Origin: AC-56 sp963702195
Lineage (GTDB): Bacteria; Actinomycetota; Thermoleophilia; Solirubrobacterales; 70-9
Direction of reading: 5' to 3'
Length of the DNA: 64,000 nt
NCBI GenBank assembly: GCA_963702195.1
Contig: OY969725.1
Span: 868,001 to 932,000 of the forward strand
Under the pieces are notes generated by a model that was given only the letters and a program-made list of their open reading frames with translations, did not search any database and was not told the DNA's origin. Within the stretch, counting starts at the first letter, position 1; the number at the start of each line of letters is the position of its first letter. The translations under genes and the position numbers were made by a program. Shown in pieces: positions 33,880 to 41,112 of the stretch.

Positions 33880-34322
33880 GACCCCGCCCCTCCGGCGGCC
33901 TCGCTGATCTCCGCGATCGCCTGACTCTCGGCTTCGCTCACTCGCTCGTCGCCCTCGCGATGAGCCTCGGCTACGCGGTTGGCGACCTTCATGACGAAGC
34001 CGCGGTACTCGGCGAGCTCCTCGGGCGTCGCCCTACCTGCGAGCAGCGCGCTTGCGTCGCGAATGTGCTTGAGCAGGTTGGCGCGCAACTCCTCTTGGGA
34101 GGAGACGTGGGTCCGGTCCACCTGCGGCTTCTCGGAGACGATGTCGTCGAGCAGCTGGCTCGAGCCGTGCTGCTTGCGGGCCTCGGTGTACGCCTTGGCC
34201 ATCGAGAAGGTCTCGCGGAAGGTGCCGCCGCGATCCGCCTGGATCACGATCATCCCGGCGCTGGTCGGCGCCTCCCGCAGGAGCTTCCACTCATCCTCGG
34301 TGAAGTTGGCCTTGCCGGTCAT
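33876..34322 (-). CDS. Soluble helical protein of unknown function
   Basis: A 148-residue protein, mainly helical, beginning TGKANFTEDEWKLLREAPTS; actinobacterial proteins with the FTEDEW opening exist, but no function is known to me. It has no signal peptide. GAGAGGAGA before ATG 34322 is a good ribosome binding site. It lies 65 bases downstream of the small membrane protein gene on the same strand and may share its transcript. Confidence 0.65.
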   Translation of the reverse strand: MTGKANFTEDEWKLLREAPTSAGMIVIQADRGGTFRETFSMAKAYTEARKQHGSSQLLDDIVSEKPQVDRTHVSSQEELRANLLKHIRDASALLAGRATPEELAEYRGFVMKVANRVAEAHREGDERVSEAESQAIAEISEAAGGAGS

Positions 34323-34387
34323 CGGTCTCCTCTCGGTCGGGCGGCGCGGCGCCGTAGCTTCGCACTCCGGCGCCGCGGGCGGCGGGC

Positions 34388-34513
34388 TCAGTACCCGCCG
34401 CCGCCAGAGCCGCCGCCGGAGTAGGCGATGGCCAGGACGATCATTACTGCTACGGCGAGCACGATTGCTCCCGCGATCCAGGCCCGCCAGCGTGGTTGGA
34501 AAAGCGTGTTCAC
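34388..34513 (-). CDS. 41-residue membrane protein with Gly-rich tail
   Basis: A short frame starting at GTG 34513 behind a near-perfect Shine-Dalgarno sequence AGGAGGTGA encodes about eleven polar residues, one strongly hydrophobic helix (WIAGAIVLAVAVMIVLAIAY, about residues 12 to 31) and the tail SGGGSGGGGY. It is too short for routine gene finding. Function is unknown; single-helix peptides of this kind often bind and tune a membrane complex. The ribosome binding site lies in a hairpin (34520-34535), and a structured leader extends upstream to 34773. Confidence 0.6.
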   Translation of the reverse strand: MNTLFQPRWRAWIAGAIVLAVAVMIVLAIAYSGGGSGGGGY

Positions 34514-34519
34514 AGAATC

Positions 34520-34535
34520 ACCTCCTACAGGAGGT
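34520..34535 (-). promoter_or_regulatory. Hairpin masking the ribosome binding site
   Basis: In the minus-strand RNA, ACCTCC and GGAGGT pair around a TGTA tetraloop, so the Shine-Dalgarno bases of the 41-residue gene would be closed in the stem. This suggests control of translation by a factor, temperature or upstream structure that opens the hairpin. Confidence 0.55.
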
Positions 34536-34658
34536 ACCTGCCGCCGCCGGCGGATGTTCAAAGGGCGGGTAAAGCCCTCCTAAAAAGGCCCCCCTAATGC
34601 TTCTCGCTGGGGCAAAGCCGAGCCACCAAACGGGTCGTTGCGGACGAGCGGCCTGAAA

Positions 34659-34744
34659 TCAACCCATACGGTTGAAAATCGCCCCGTCGCCGCCACGGCC
34701 CTGAGGTTGGCGGGCGCGAACGGTGGCAAATGGGGCGCTTTCAA
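34659..34744. ncRNA. Nested inverted repeats in intergenic leader, possible structured RNA
   Basis: TCAACC (34659-34664) pairs with GGTTGA (34670-34675). TTGAAA (34672-34677) and CGCCCC (34680-34685) pair with GGGGCG (34732-34737) and TTTCAA (34739-34744). GCCAC (34692-34696) pairs with GTGGC (34723-34727) inside. The first and second helices share bases 34672-34675 and so exclude each other. On the minus strand this lies between the stop at 34774 and the small membrane protein gene, where it could act as a switching leader. No known riboswitch class is recognised. Confidence 0.4.
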
Positions 34745-34773
34745 TCCAACGATATGCGTGAGGAGGAAAAGGC

Positions 34774-35562
34774 CTACTCGGCGTCGCGCTCCCGAGCAGC
34801 CCGGTCCGCGGCAGGCTCGATGAGCGCCGTCGGCCGGCCGCCGATGGCGTCGCGGAAGCGTTCCTTGAAGTGGTCGACGCGGCGGTCGCCGTAGCGCGCC
34901 TCGGCGCGGGCCTGCTTCTCCGGGTTGCGCTCGCCGTAGTAGCGCTTCGCCCACGGGGAGTTCGGCTTCGCCAGCCGCCAGGCGCCCCACAGGGCAAACG
35001 GATAGAACAGCAGGCCGAACATCCCGTGCATGAGCCGGAACTTCGAGAACGCGATGATGATCGTGCTGATGTCGATCACGAGGTAGACGATGCTCAGCCC
35101 GATGAGCCACGGAGAGGTCGTGTCCACGCTGGCCGAGAAGGCGCCCGTCAGCACCAGGGCGACGAACACGATCGCAATGATCGCGGCGTCCACCGACTGC
35201 CGCCCCTCGTCGGACCAGTAAACGTCCTCCAGGTGCACCCAGAGGGCGAACTCGTCGAAGGTGAGCCCGGCGCCGATACCAAATGCCGCCGCGGCGAGCT
35301 CGATCCACGGCGATTGGGTCTCGTCGAGGGCGAAACCGAGTGTGCCGCCGATCAGCATCAGGACGATGCCGAACACGAGGTGGTGGAGGTGCAGCCCGCC
35401 CTCGGTCGTCACGCTGCCCGGCCACCACGGCACCTTCGGACTCCGCATGAGGCGCGCGCTCGTGCGGATGAACAGGAACGAGATCAGGAACGAGCCGAAC
35501 AGGATCAGAACGCTTGTCCGGACCGCTTCACCCCCGCCGCTGAACCCGAGGTCGATCGTCAT
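34774..35562 (-). CDS. Integral membrane protein of unknown function
   Basis: A 262-residue protein with about six membrane helices. Conserved-looking polar motifs within the membrane part are GGLHLHHLVFGI near residue 75 and DEFALWVHLEDVYW near 120, which suggests a metal- or haem-related role, though no family name comes to mind. The C-terminal 60 residues are charged and cytosolic. ATG 35562 follows a weak GGGAAG; an upstream in-frame ATG exists but overlaps the divergent promoter. The 260-base region after its stop holds the structured leader described separately. Confidence 0.7.
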   Translation of the reverse strand: MTIDLGFSGGGEAVRTSVLILFGSFLISFLFIRTSARLMRSPKVPWWPGSVTTEGGLHLHHLVFGIVLMLIGGTLGFALDETQSPWIELAAAAFGIGAGLTFDEFALWVHLEDVYWSDEGRQSVDAAIIAIVFVALVLTGAFSASVDTTSPWLIGLSIVYLVIDISTIIIAFSKFRLMHGMFGLLFYPFALWGAWRLAKPNSPWAKRYYGERNPEKQARAEARYGDRRVDHFKERFRDAIGGRPTALIEPAADRAARERDAE

Positions 35563-35632
35563 TGCGCGGATCTTCCCACGGCCGCGCCCGTGCGGCCGCG
35601 TACGCACCGGATTCGGCGCTAGGCTGGGCCCG

Positions 35633-36133
35633 ATGGCAGGGTCCCGGCGCCGATACAGGCCGTTCTCCCTCGCGCTGATCGCGTGCGGGATCCTCGCCGC
35701 CGGCGGGGCGATCGGCTACGCCGTGGCGAGCTCGTCGAGCCCGCCCACCGCGAAGCGCACGGCTCTGGCGCGGACGCTGAAGCCGCGCGGCGCCCCCGGC
35801 CGGACCCTGGGCCTGTCGCGGGTCACGATCCCGCCGGGAGGCGTCATCCCACTGCACCACCACGAGGGGACGCAGATCGCGTTCGTCCGCTCCGGCGTGC
35901 TCACCTACCACGTCAAGACGGGGTCGGTGAAGGTCAGGAGAGGTGACGCCGACGATCACCCGCGCGTGATCAAGACGATCACCGCAGGGCACACCGGCAG
36001 GATCCACGCCGGTCAGTGGCTCGTCGAGCAGCCCTGGGACCACCATCGCGCGGCCAACCACGGCAAGGACAAGATCGTGATCTTCCTGGCCACGTTGCTG
36101 AAGCACGGCGCACCGCCCTCCACTCCCGGCTGA
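35633..36133 (+). CDS. Membrane-anchored cupin protein
   Basis: A 166-residue protein with an N-terminal signal or anchor helix (about residues 11 to 32) and one cupin domain: PPGGVIPLHHHEGTQIAFV near residue 62 supplies the metal histidines and Glu, and the second half has AGQWLVEQPWDHHRAAN. It should face the outside of the membrane. TAGGCT (35620-35625) lies seven bases before ATG 35633 with no ribosome binding site. The substrate is unknown. Confidence 0.75.
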   Translation: MAGSRRRYRPFSLALIACGILAAGGAIGYAVASSSSPPTAKRTALARTLKPRGAPGRTLGLSRVTIPPGGVIPLHHHEGTQIAFVRSGVLTYHVKTGSVKVRRGDADDHPRVIKTITAGHTGRIHAGQWLVEQPWDHHRAANHGKDKIVIFLATLLKHGAPPSTPG

Positions 36134-36158
36134 GGGGCCCGGCGCGACTGCGGTCGCG

Positions 36159-36728
36159 TCAGGCCAGGGGCGCCTGAAGCACGAGCACCGTGGTCCCGTC
36201 CCCGTTCAGGTACCGCTGAGGGTCGGCCTCGCTCGCCTCGACCTGCTCGACCCGCCCGGAGACCGCCTCAAGGAATCGCTCCGGGCCCTCGACGAAGTCG
36301 ACCGCCGCGGTGCCGTAGTGCATCGGGATCGCGACGCGCGGCTCGAGCTCGGCCACGATCTCGGCCGCCTGGGGGCCGTCGATCGTCGGCCCACCGCCGA
36401 TGGGCAGGAACAGCACGTCCACCTCGCCGATCGCCTCGCGCTGTTCCGGTCGGAGCCCGGTCTGGCCGAAGTCGCCGAAGTGGCAGCAGCGGACGCCGTC
36501 GACCGCAAAGCAAGAGATCGTGTTCGGGCCCCGCCGGGTCCCGCCACCGGATCGTGCTCCGATGCGCTCGTGCGTCACCAGCACGAGGTCCGCCTCGATA
36601 CCCGCCAGGGGCGGGTAGTCGAACTTGACTGGGCGGTTCGCGGGAAACTCGCCGTACGGATCGATCGCGACCGTGTTCTTCTCCCCGAGGATGAGAAAGG
36701 CGGCGTGTCCCAGCCATCTGATTCGCAT
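36159..36728 (-). CDS. Metallo-beta-lactamase-fold protein lacking the HxHxDH motif
   Basis: A 189-residue protein of the UlaG-like metallo-hydrolase group: IRWLGHAAFLI at the N-terminus, CHFGDFGQTGL near residue 82 and IPMHYGT near 135 keep the later metal ligands. The essential HxHxDH, which should follow LVLVTH near residue 52, is absent; the sequence goes directly to ERIGARSGGGTRRGPNT. Another frame of the same bases reads ASEHD, the expected downstream stretch, so a deletion plus a compensating one-base change seems to have removed the motif. It is probably inactive. It faces the MFS gene across the operator at 36751-36779. Confidence 0.75.
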   Translation of the reverse strand: MRIRWLGHAAFLILGEKNTVAIDPYGEFPANRPVKFDYPPLAGIEADLVLVTHERIGARSGGGTRRGPNTISCFAVDGVRCCHFGDFGQTGLRPEQREAIGEVDVLFLPIGGGPTIDGPQAAEIVAELEPRVAIPMHYGTAAVDFVEGPERFLEAVSGRVEQVEASEADPQRYLNGDGTTVLVLQAPLA

Positions 36729-36750
36729 GGTTCGCTTCCGGCTTCGGTAA

Positions 36751-36779
36751 GGTAATTCTTACGTGAACGTAAGATTACC
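36751..36779. promoter_or_regulatory. Long dyad operator at the MFS gene start
   Basis: GGTAATTCTTACGT and ACGTAAGATTACC are inverted around a GA centre; the inner CTTACGT/ACGTAAG is perfect. The dyad covers the GTG at 36763 and lies just after a TAAGGT -10 element (36748-36753), with the divergent hydrolase gene 23 bases away. The MerR protein encoded at the end of the operon is the likely binder. Confidence 0.65.
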
Positions 36780-38304
36780 TCAGGCAGCGAACCGGCTGCG
36801 ACGCATCGAGCGCTTTCGTCCCGGCGTCCACGCAGGGCACGAGCACTACAAGTGGTGGGCGCTCTCCTGCACCAGCCTCGGGATGCTTCTGGCGACGATC
36901 AACTCGGGCACGCTCATCATCGCCCTGCCCGACCTCGAGCGCTCACTCGGCACCACGCTGCTGCAGCTCGTGTGGGTGATCCTCGCCTACATGATCGCCT
37001 CGACCGTGCTGGTGCTGACCGCCGGCCGGCTGTCCGACCTGTTCGGTCGCAAGCAGGCCTATGTGGGCGGCTTCGTCATCTTCGCGCTGGCGTCCCTGGG
37101 CGCCGGCTTCTCGGCAAACGGCACCGAGCTGATCCTGTGGCGCATCGTCCAGGGAGTGGGCGGCGCCTTCCTGTTCGCGAACGCTGCGGCGCTGGTCACC
37201 GATGCGTTTCCGAAGGAGGAGCTCGGCCTCGCGATGGGGACGAACACCATGGTCGCTGCCATCGGCCTCGTGCTCGGCCCGGTGCTGGGCGGGGCCCTGG
37301 TCGCGATCTCCTGGCAGTGGGTCTTCTGGTTCAACGTGCCGCTCGCGCTGCTGGGCGCGCTCTGGGGCGCGCTCGTCCTACGGGAGCTTGCCAAGCGGGA
37401 TCCGGTGCGCGGGCTCGATCTGCCCGGCACGGTCGTCTTCGTGGCAGGCCTCACGGGTCTCGTGTTCGGGATCTCGAAGGGCGGGATCTCAGGCTGGAAC
37501 GAACCGCTCGTGATCTGGTCGCTCGTCGCAGCCGCGGTGCTCCTGCCGGCCTTCGTCCTGATCGAGCTCCGGGGACGGGCGCCGATGCTCGACCTCTCGA
37601 TCTTTCAGAACCGCATGTTCTCCGCGGCCACTGCGGCGGCGTTCATCAACGGCCTCTCACGCTTCGCCCTGCTCTTCCTCTTCGTCTTCTACTTCCAGGG
37701 GGTCGAGGGCGACGACCCGATCGTCGCGGGCATCAAGATCACCCCGATGGCGATCGGCATGCTGATCGCCTCGCCGCTCGCGGGCATCTACGCGGATCGC
37801 CACGGCTCGCGGGGCCTCGCGGCCCTCGGGATGGTGGTGAGCGGCATCGCGCTCGCCCTGATGACGACCCTCTCGGTCTCGACCCCTTACTGGGAGACGA
37901 CCTTCTGGCTGCTCCTCGTGGGCGTTGGCTCGGGCATGTTCAACTCGCCGAACACCGCCGCGATGATGGGCACCGTTCCGCAGCATCGCCGCGGGATCGC
38001 GGCGGGCGCCCGGATGATGCTTCAAAACACCGGAGCCGTGATCTCGATCGCGTTCGTTCTGGCGATCGTCACGGCGGCGGTCCCGAAGGACATCCTGTTC
38101 CAGATCTTCTCCGGGCTCGCCAGCGGCCTCTCGCAGGCGAAGCTGGACCCGTTCATCCACAACATGCACACGGCCCTCTGGGTCCTCGCCGCCACGTCCT
38201 TCGTCGGCGCGGGCGTGTCGCTACTGCGGCCGGGCCACTCGGCGGGCACGGAGCCGGTCACGCGCTCCGAGGTCGGCGGTGCCACCGCCCAGGAGTCCCT
38301 ATGA
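36763..38304 (+). CDS. MFS multidrug exporter, DHA2 (14-helix) type
   Basis: A 513-residue proton-coupled drug exporter of the EmrB/QacA group with about 14 membrane helices. GRLSDLFGRKQAYV near residue 88 is MFS motif A, and GPVLGGALVAISWQW near 170 is the antiporter motif C region. A MerR regulator follows with an ATGA overlap, so the pair likely forms an inducible drug-efflux operon. The GTG start is inside the operator dyad, with the -10 element nine bases upstream, so the message is probably leaderless and repression would block both transcription and the start. Confidence 0.9.
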   Translation: MNVRLPQAANRLRRIERFRPGVHAGHEHYKWWALSCTSLGMLLATINSGTLIIALPDLERSLGTTLLQLVWVILAYMIASTVLVLTAGRLSDLFGRKQAYVGGFVIFALASLGAGFSANGTELILWRIVQGVGGAFLFANAAALVTDAFPKEELGLAMGTNTMVAAIGLVLGPVLGGALVAISWQWVFWFNVPLALLGALWGALVLRELAKRDPVRGLDLPGTVVFVAGLTGLVFGISKGGISGWNEPLVIWSLVAAAVLLPAFVLIELRGRAPMLDLSIFQNRMFSAATAAAFINGLSRFALLFLFVFYFQGVEGDDPIVAGIKITPMAIGMLIASPLAGIYADRHGSRGLAALGMVVSGIALALMTTLSVSTPYWETTFWLLLVGVGSGMFNSPNTAAMMGTVPQHRRGIAAGARMMLQNTGAVISIAFVLAIVTAAVPKDILFQIFSGLASGLSQAKLDPFIHNMHTALWVLAATSFVGAGVSLLRPGHSAGTEPVTRSEVGGATAQESL

Positions 38305-38771
38305 GCGCTCGCGACGATCGCGAGGAGATCCTCCGTATCGGGGACGTCGCCCGCCTGACGGGCACGACGCCGAGGACGATCCGCTATTACGAGGAGATCG
38401 GCCTACTGCCGGGAGCCGAGGACCGGGCCCGAGGCGCCCACCGCACCTACCGGGAGGAGGACGTCGAACGCCTCCAGGAGGTGCTGCGGCTCAAGGATCT
38501 GCTCGGGCTCTCGCTCGAGGAGCTGACGGAGCTGATGGCGGCCGAGGAGGCGCGTGCGGCCCTGCGGCGGGAATGGCGCAGCGGGGTGGAGGATCCCGTC
38601 CGCCAGCGCCAGATCCTGGATGAGTCCCTCTCCCACATCGACCGCCAGCTGGCGCTCGTGCGGCTCCGGCGCGACGAGATCGCGAAGCTCGAGGAGGACC
38701 TGGCCGCGCGCAGGCGGCGTGTCCGCGATCGGCTCCGCGGCCTTAAGACGAACATAGGCTCACGCTCGTAG
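38301..38771 (+). CDS. MerR-family transcriptional regulator
   Basis: A 156-residue MerR-type regulator: winged helix at about residues 12 to 80 (RIGDVARLTGTTPRTIRYYE), then the long antiparallel dimerisation helix (DRQLALVRLRRDEIAKLEED). There are no effector-binding cysteines or a large ligand domain, so it resembles the small MerR proteins that sense drugs or stress indirectly. ATG 38301 overlaps the MFS stop. Its probable site is the dyad at 36751-36779. Confidence 0.9.
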   Translation: MSARDDREEILRIGDVARLTGTTPRTIRYYEEIGLLPGAEDRARGAHRTYREEDVERLQEVLRLKDLLGLSLEELTELMAAEEARAALRREWRSGVEDPVRQRQILDESLSHIDRQLALVRLRRDEIAKLEEDLAARRRRVRDRLRGLKTNIGSRS

Positions 38772-38781
38772 TCTCCGGCCG

Positions 38782-39330
38782 GTGAGCCAAGGACACGCGG
38801 TCCGCTGGTGGTCCGTTCGGCCCGCCAAGAGCCGCAAGCCCGCGACCTATACGTGCCCGTTCTGCGGCGAGTACCTACCCGCGATCAGCGAGCACATGCT
38901 GGTGCTGCCAGAGGGCGACGCCGGGCGTCGTCGCCACGCCCACACGGTGTGCGCGCTCGCGGCGCGGAAGGCGGGGCGCCTGCCCTCGCGCGACGAGTGG
39001 CTTGCCGCCCTGAAGGCGACGTCCAAGGCCGCAGCGCCCGGGAACGGCGCGCCGGGGGGAGAGGAGGCCGCCGAGACCAACGGCCTCGCCATCGCGTCGA
39101 TGTTCGTCGGCATCATCTGGCTCTTCGGGATCGGCTCGATCGTCGCGATCATCCTCGGCTACACGGGGATCAAGCAGATCGACGCCTCCGGTGGCCATCA
39201 GGGTGGCCGCGCGATCGCCATCGCTGGCATCGTCATCGGCGTCGTCGGGCTCGCGAGCATGGGGATCCTGATCGGTTTTCTGGTCTCCAGCTCACACAAC
39301 ACGCCGTTCATCCCGGGTCCCAACTCCTGA
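38782..39330 (+). CDS. Zinc-ribbon and DUF4190 membrane protein
   Basis: A 182-residue protein: an N-terminal CPFCGEYLP (about residue 25) with a later His/Cys (HAHTVC) forms a zinc-ribbon-like segment, and a DUF4190 domain follows from about residue 98 (TNGLAIASMFVGIIWL, then ILGYTGIKQID and GRAIAIAGIVIG), two membrane helices joined by a cytosolic loop. TAGTCT (38769-38774) is seven bases before GTG 38782, a leaderless arrangement. Function is unknown. Confidence 0.75.
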   Translation: MSQGHAVRWWSVRPAKSRKPATYTCPFCGEYLPAISEHMLVLPEGDAGRRRHAHTVCALAARKAGRLPSRDEWLAALKATSKAAAPGNGAPGGEEAAETNGLAIASMFVGIIWLFGIGSIVAIILGYTGIKQIDASGGHQGGRAIAIAGIVIGVVGLASMGILIGFLVSSSHNTPFIPGPNS

Positions 39331-39756
39331 GGGGAACGCGTCGCTGCCCAGGCTCGGGCTGATCCAGCCGACGCCACGCTTCGTCACCGAGCCGATCGTG
39401 CGCCGGCTGATCCCCGGCGCCGACGACGGCTTGGTCGCCGCGGGCGTCGACGAGTTCCTCCGCTGCTACCTGACGGCCCGCGGGCGCACGGCCTTCTACG
39501 AGGCCGCCCGGAACATCTATATGGACGAGCCCAACGGCGACGATGGGTTCTGGCCCAGGCTCGGAGGCCTCGAGTGCGACACGCTGTTCGTCTGGGGTCG
39601 CCAGGACACACTCGTGCCGCTCGCATTCAGGAAGCACGTCGAGCGCGCGCTTCCGCGAGCCCGTCACGTCGAGCTCGACTGCGGCCACGTACCGCAGCTC
39701 GAACGGCGCGCGAGACGCATGCCGCGATCCGGGATTTCGTGCCGGTGTCCCGGTAG
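39331..39756 (+). pseudogene. Alpha/beta hydrolase remnant, truncated and frameshifted
   Basis: Directly after the previous stop the frame reads LGLIQPTPRF and continues through DTLFVWGRQDTLVPLAF (Asp region) and HVELDCGHVPQLERR (catalytic His), which is the last third of an alpha/beta hydrolase. The N-terminal two-thirds, with the nucleophile, are missing. Near 39705, in a CG-repeat tract, the frame slips; another frame continues ARETHAAIRDFV, the normal family ending, to a stop at 39754-39756. Both lesions mark it as a pseudogene. GTG 39398 could start a 121-residue fragment. Confidence 0.7.
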
Positions 39757-39760
39757 CGAA

Positions 39761-39766
39761 TAGGTT
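39761..39766 (+). promoter_or_regulatory. -10 element of a leaderless gene with ATC start
   Basis: TAGGTT ends six bases before ATC 39773. The TAG within it is also an in-frame stop, so the coding frame cannot begin further upstream. Confidence 0.5.
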
Positions 39767-39772
39767 TCATCA

Positions 39773-40840
39773 ATCGACGACCTGCCACGCACGATCGGCG
39801 ACTTCGAGCAGCGGGCGGCCGGCGTCCTGGAGGCGGGCCCGTACGGCTACTACGCGGGCGGCGCCGGGGACGAGCTGACGCTCTCCCGGAACGTCGAGGC
39901 CTGGCGGCGGATCGATATCCGCCCGCGGGTGCTGGTGGACGTGTCGGACCGCGACCGCTCTACGACCGTGCTCGGCCGCCCGCGGCCGCACCCGGTCTTC
40001 GTCGCGCCGACCGCCTACCACCGACTCGCCCACCCCGAGGGCGAGGAGGCCAGCGCCCGCGGAGCGGCGGCTGCGTCAGCGCTGTTCTGCCTGTCATCGC
40101 TTGCGACGGCGAGGCCCCCGGACGTCGCCGCCGCCGCCCCGGACGGCGAGCGCTGGTTTCAGCTCTATGTCTTCAAGGATCGGGGCGTGTCGCGAGAGCT
40201 GCTCGCCGAGGCCACCGAGAACGGCTACGAGGCAGTCGTCATCACGGTCGACCTTCCGGTGCTTGGTATCCGCGAGCGCGACATTCGCAGCCAGTACGTG
40301 GTCCCCGGGTCCCTCATGTCCGCGGGCGGAACGGGGCACAACGAGGCCCTCAGCCTGCTCCAGATCGGGGACCTGATCGACCCGAGCCTGACCTGGGCGG
40401 ACGTGGAGGAGTTCGCGTCCGAGTGCAATCTCCCGGTGCTGGTCAAGGGGGTGCTCACGCCGGAGGACGCCCGCCTCGCCGCCGCCCACGGAGTGGCGGG
40501 CGTGGTGGTCTCGAACCACGGCGGTCGCCAGCTCGACACGGTCGCGGCGGGCGCGGAGGCCCTACCCGCGATCGTCGAGGCGGTCGGCGATCAGGTCGAC
40601 GTGCTCGTCGACGGCGGCATCCGGCGAGGGACCGACGTCCTCAAGGCCCTGGCCCTCGGTGCCCGGGCGGTGATGGTCGGCCGCCCGGTCATCTGGGGCC
40701 TCGCCGTGGGCGGGGAGGACGGCGTTCGCTCGGTGCTCGAGCTCATCCTTGACGAGTTCGACGTCGCGCTCGCGCTCGCGGGGGTACCGCGGGCGTCAGC
40801 AATCGACTCGACGTTCGTCGAGATGCGCAGCAGCGGCTAG
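39773..40840 (+). CDS. FMN-dependent alpha-hydroxy-acid oxidase, probable ATC start
   Basis: A 355-residue enzyme of the glycolate/lactate oxidase family. YYAGGAGDE near residue 26 has the substrate Tyr region, QLYVFKDR near 130 and VLVKGVLTPEDA near 225 carry the FMN-binding Lys, and SNHGGRQLD near 250 has the catalytic His. It oxidises L-2-hydroxy acids to keto acids. The first conventional start (GTG 39929) would remove 52 conserved residues. The family N-terminus (DDLPRTIGDFEQRA) begins exactly after ATC 39773, six bases behind a TAGGTT -10 element, and no ATG, GTG or TTG exists in that frame upstream. Confidence 0.85.
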   Translation: MDDLPRTIGDFEQRAAGVLEAGPYGYYAGGAGDELTLSRNVEAWRRIDIRPRVLVDVSDRDRSTTVLGRPRPHPVFVAPTAYHRLAHPEGEEASARGAAAASALFCLSSLATARPPDVAAAAPDGERWFQLYVFKDRGVSRELLAEATENGYEAVVITVDLPVLGIRERDIRSQYVVPGSLMSAGGTGHNEALSLLQIGDLIDPSLTWADVEEFASECNLPVLVKGVLTPEDARLAAAHGVAGVVVSNHGGRQLDTVAAGAEALPAIVEAVGDQVDVLVDGGIRRGTDVLKALALGARAVMVGRPVIWGLAVGGEDGVRSVLELILDEFDVALALAGVPRASAIDSTFVEMRSSG

Positions 40841-40852
40841 ACCGAAACCGGA

Positions 40853-41056
40853 CTAAGCCTTCTGCACGTTGCTGGCGCGAGGGCCCTTATCGCTTGGCTC
40901 GGCCTCGTACGAGACCTTGGCGCCTTCGTCCAGCGAGCGATACCCGTCGCCGACGATCGCGCTGTGATGCACGAAGACGTCCTGCGACCCGTCGTCGGGC
41001 GTGATGAACCCGAACCCCTTCTCGTCGCTGAACCACTTGACGGTTCCGGTCGACAT
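40853..41056 (-). CDS. Cold-shock protein, second copy
   Basis: A 67-residue cold-shock domain protein with KGFGFITP and DVFVHHSAI, about 75% similar by eye to the copy at 31516. Unlike that copy it has no ribosome binding site and no long leader: a TAGGTT -10 element lies ten bases before ATG 41056. The two copies are therefore probably regulated differently, this one perhaps constitutive. Confidence 0.93.
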   Translation of the reverse strand: MSTGTVKWFSDEKGFGFITPDDGSQDVFVHHSAIVGDGYRSLDEGAKVSYEAEPSDKGPRASNVQKA

Positions 41057-41112
41057 TGCGCGCGGCAACCTACCAGTCGGCGCGGATCGGTGCGCTGGCG
41101 CTTTCGCCGCCG

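Noticed and set aside
34560..34625. Cyclic-di-GMP riboswitch suspected from an AAAGCC-like element
   Set aside because: The other conserved blocks of the GEMM class are absent on both strands.
36763..36900. A start for the MFS gene downstream of the operator
   Set aside because: No ATG, GTG or TTG occurs before the first membrane helix except GTG 36763; the next ATG lies within that helix.
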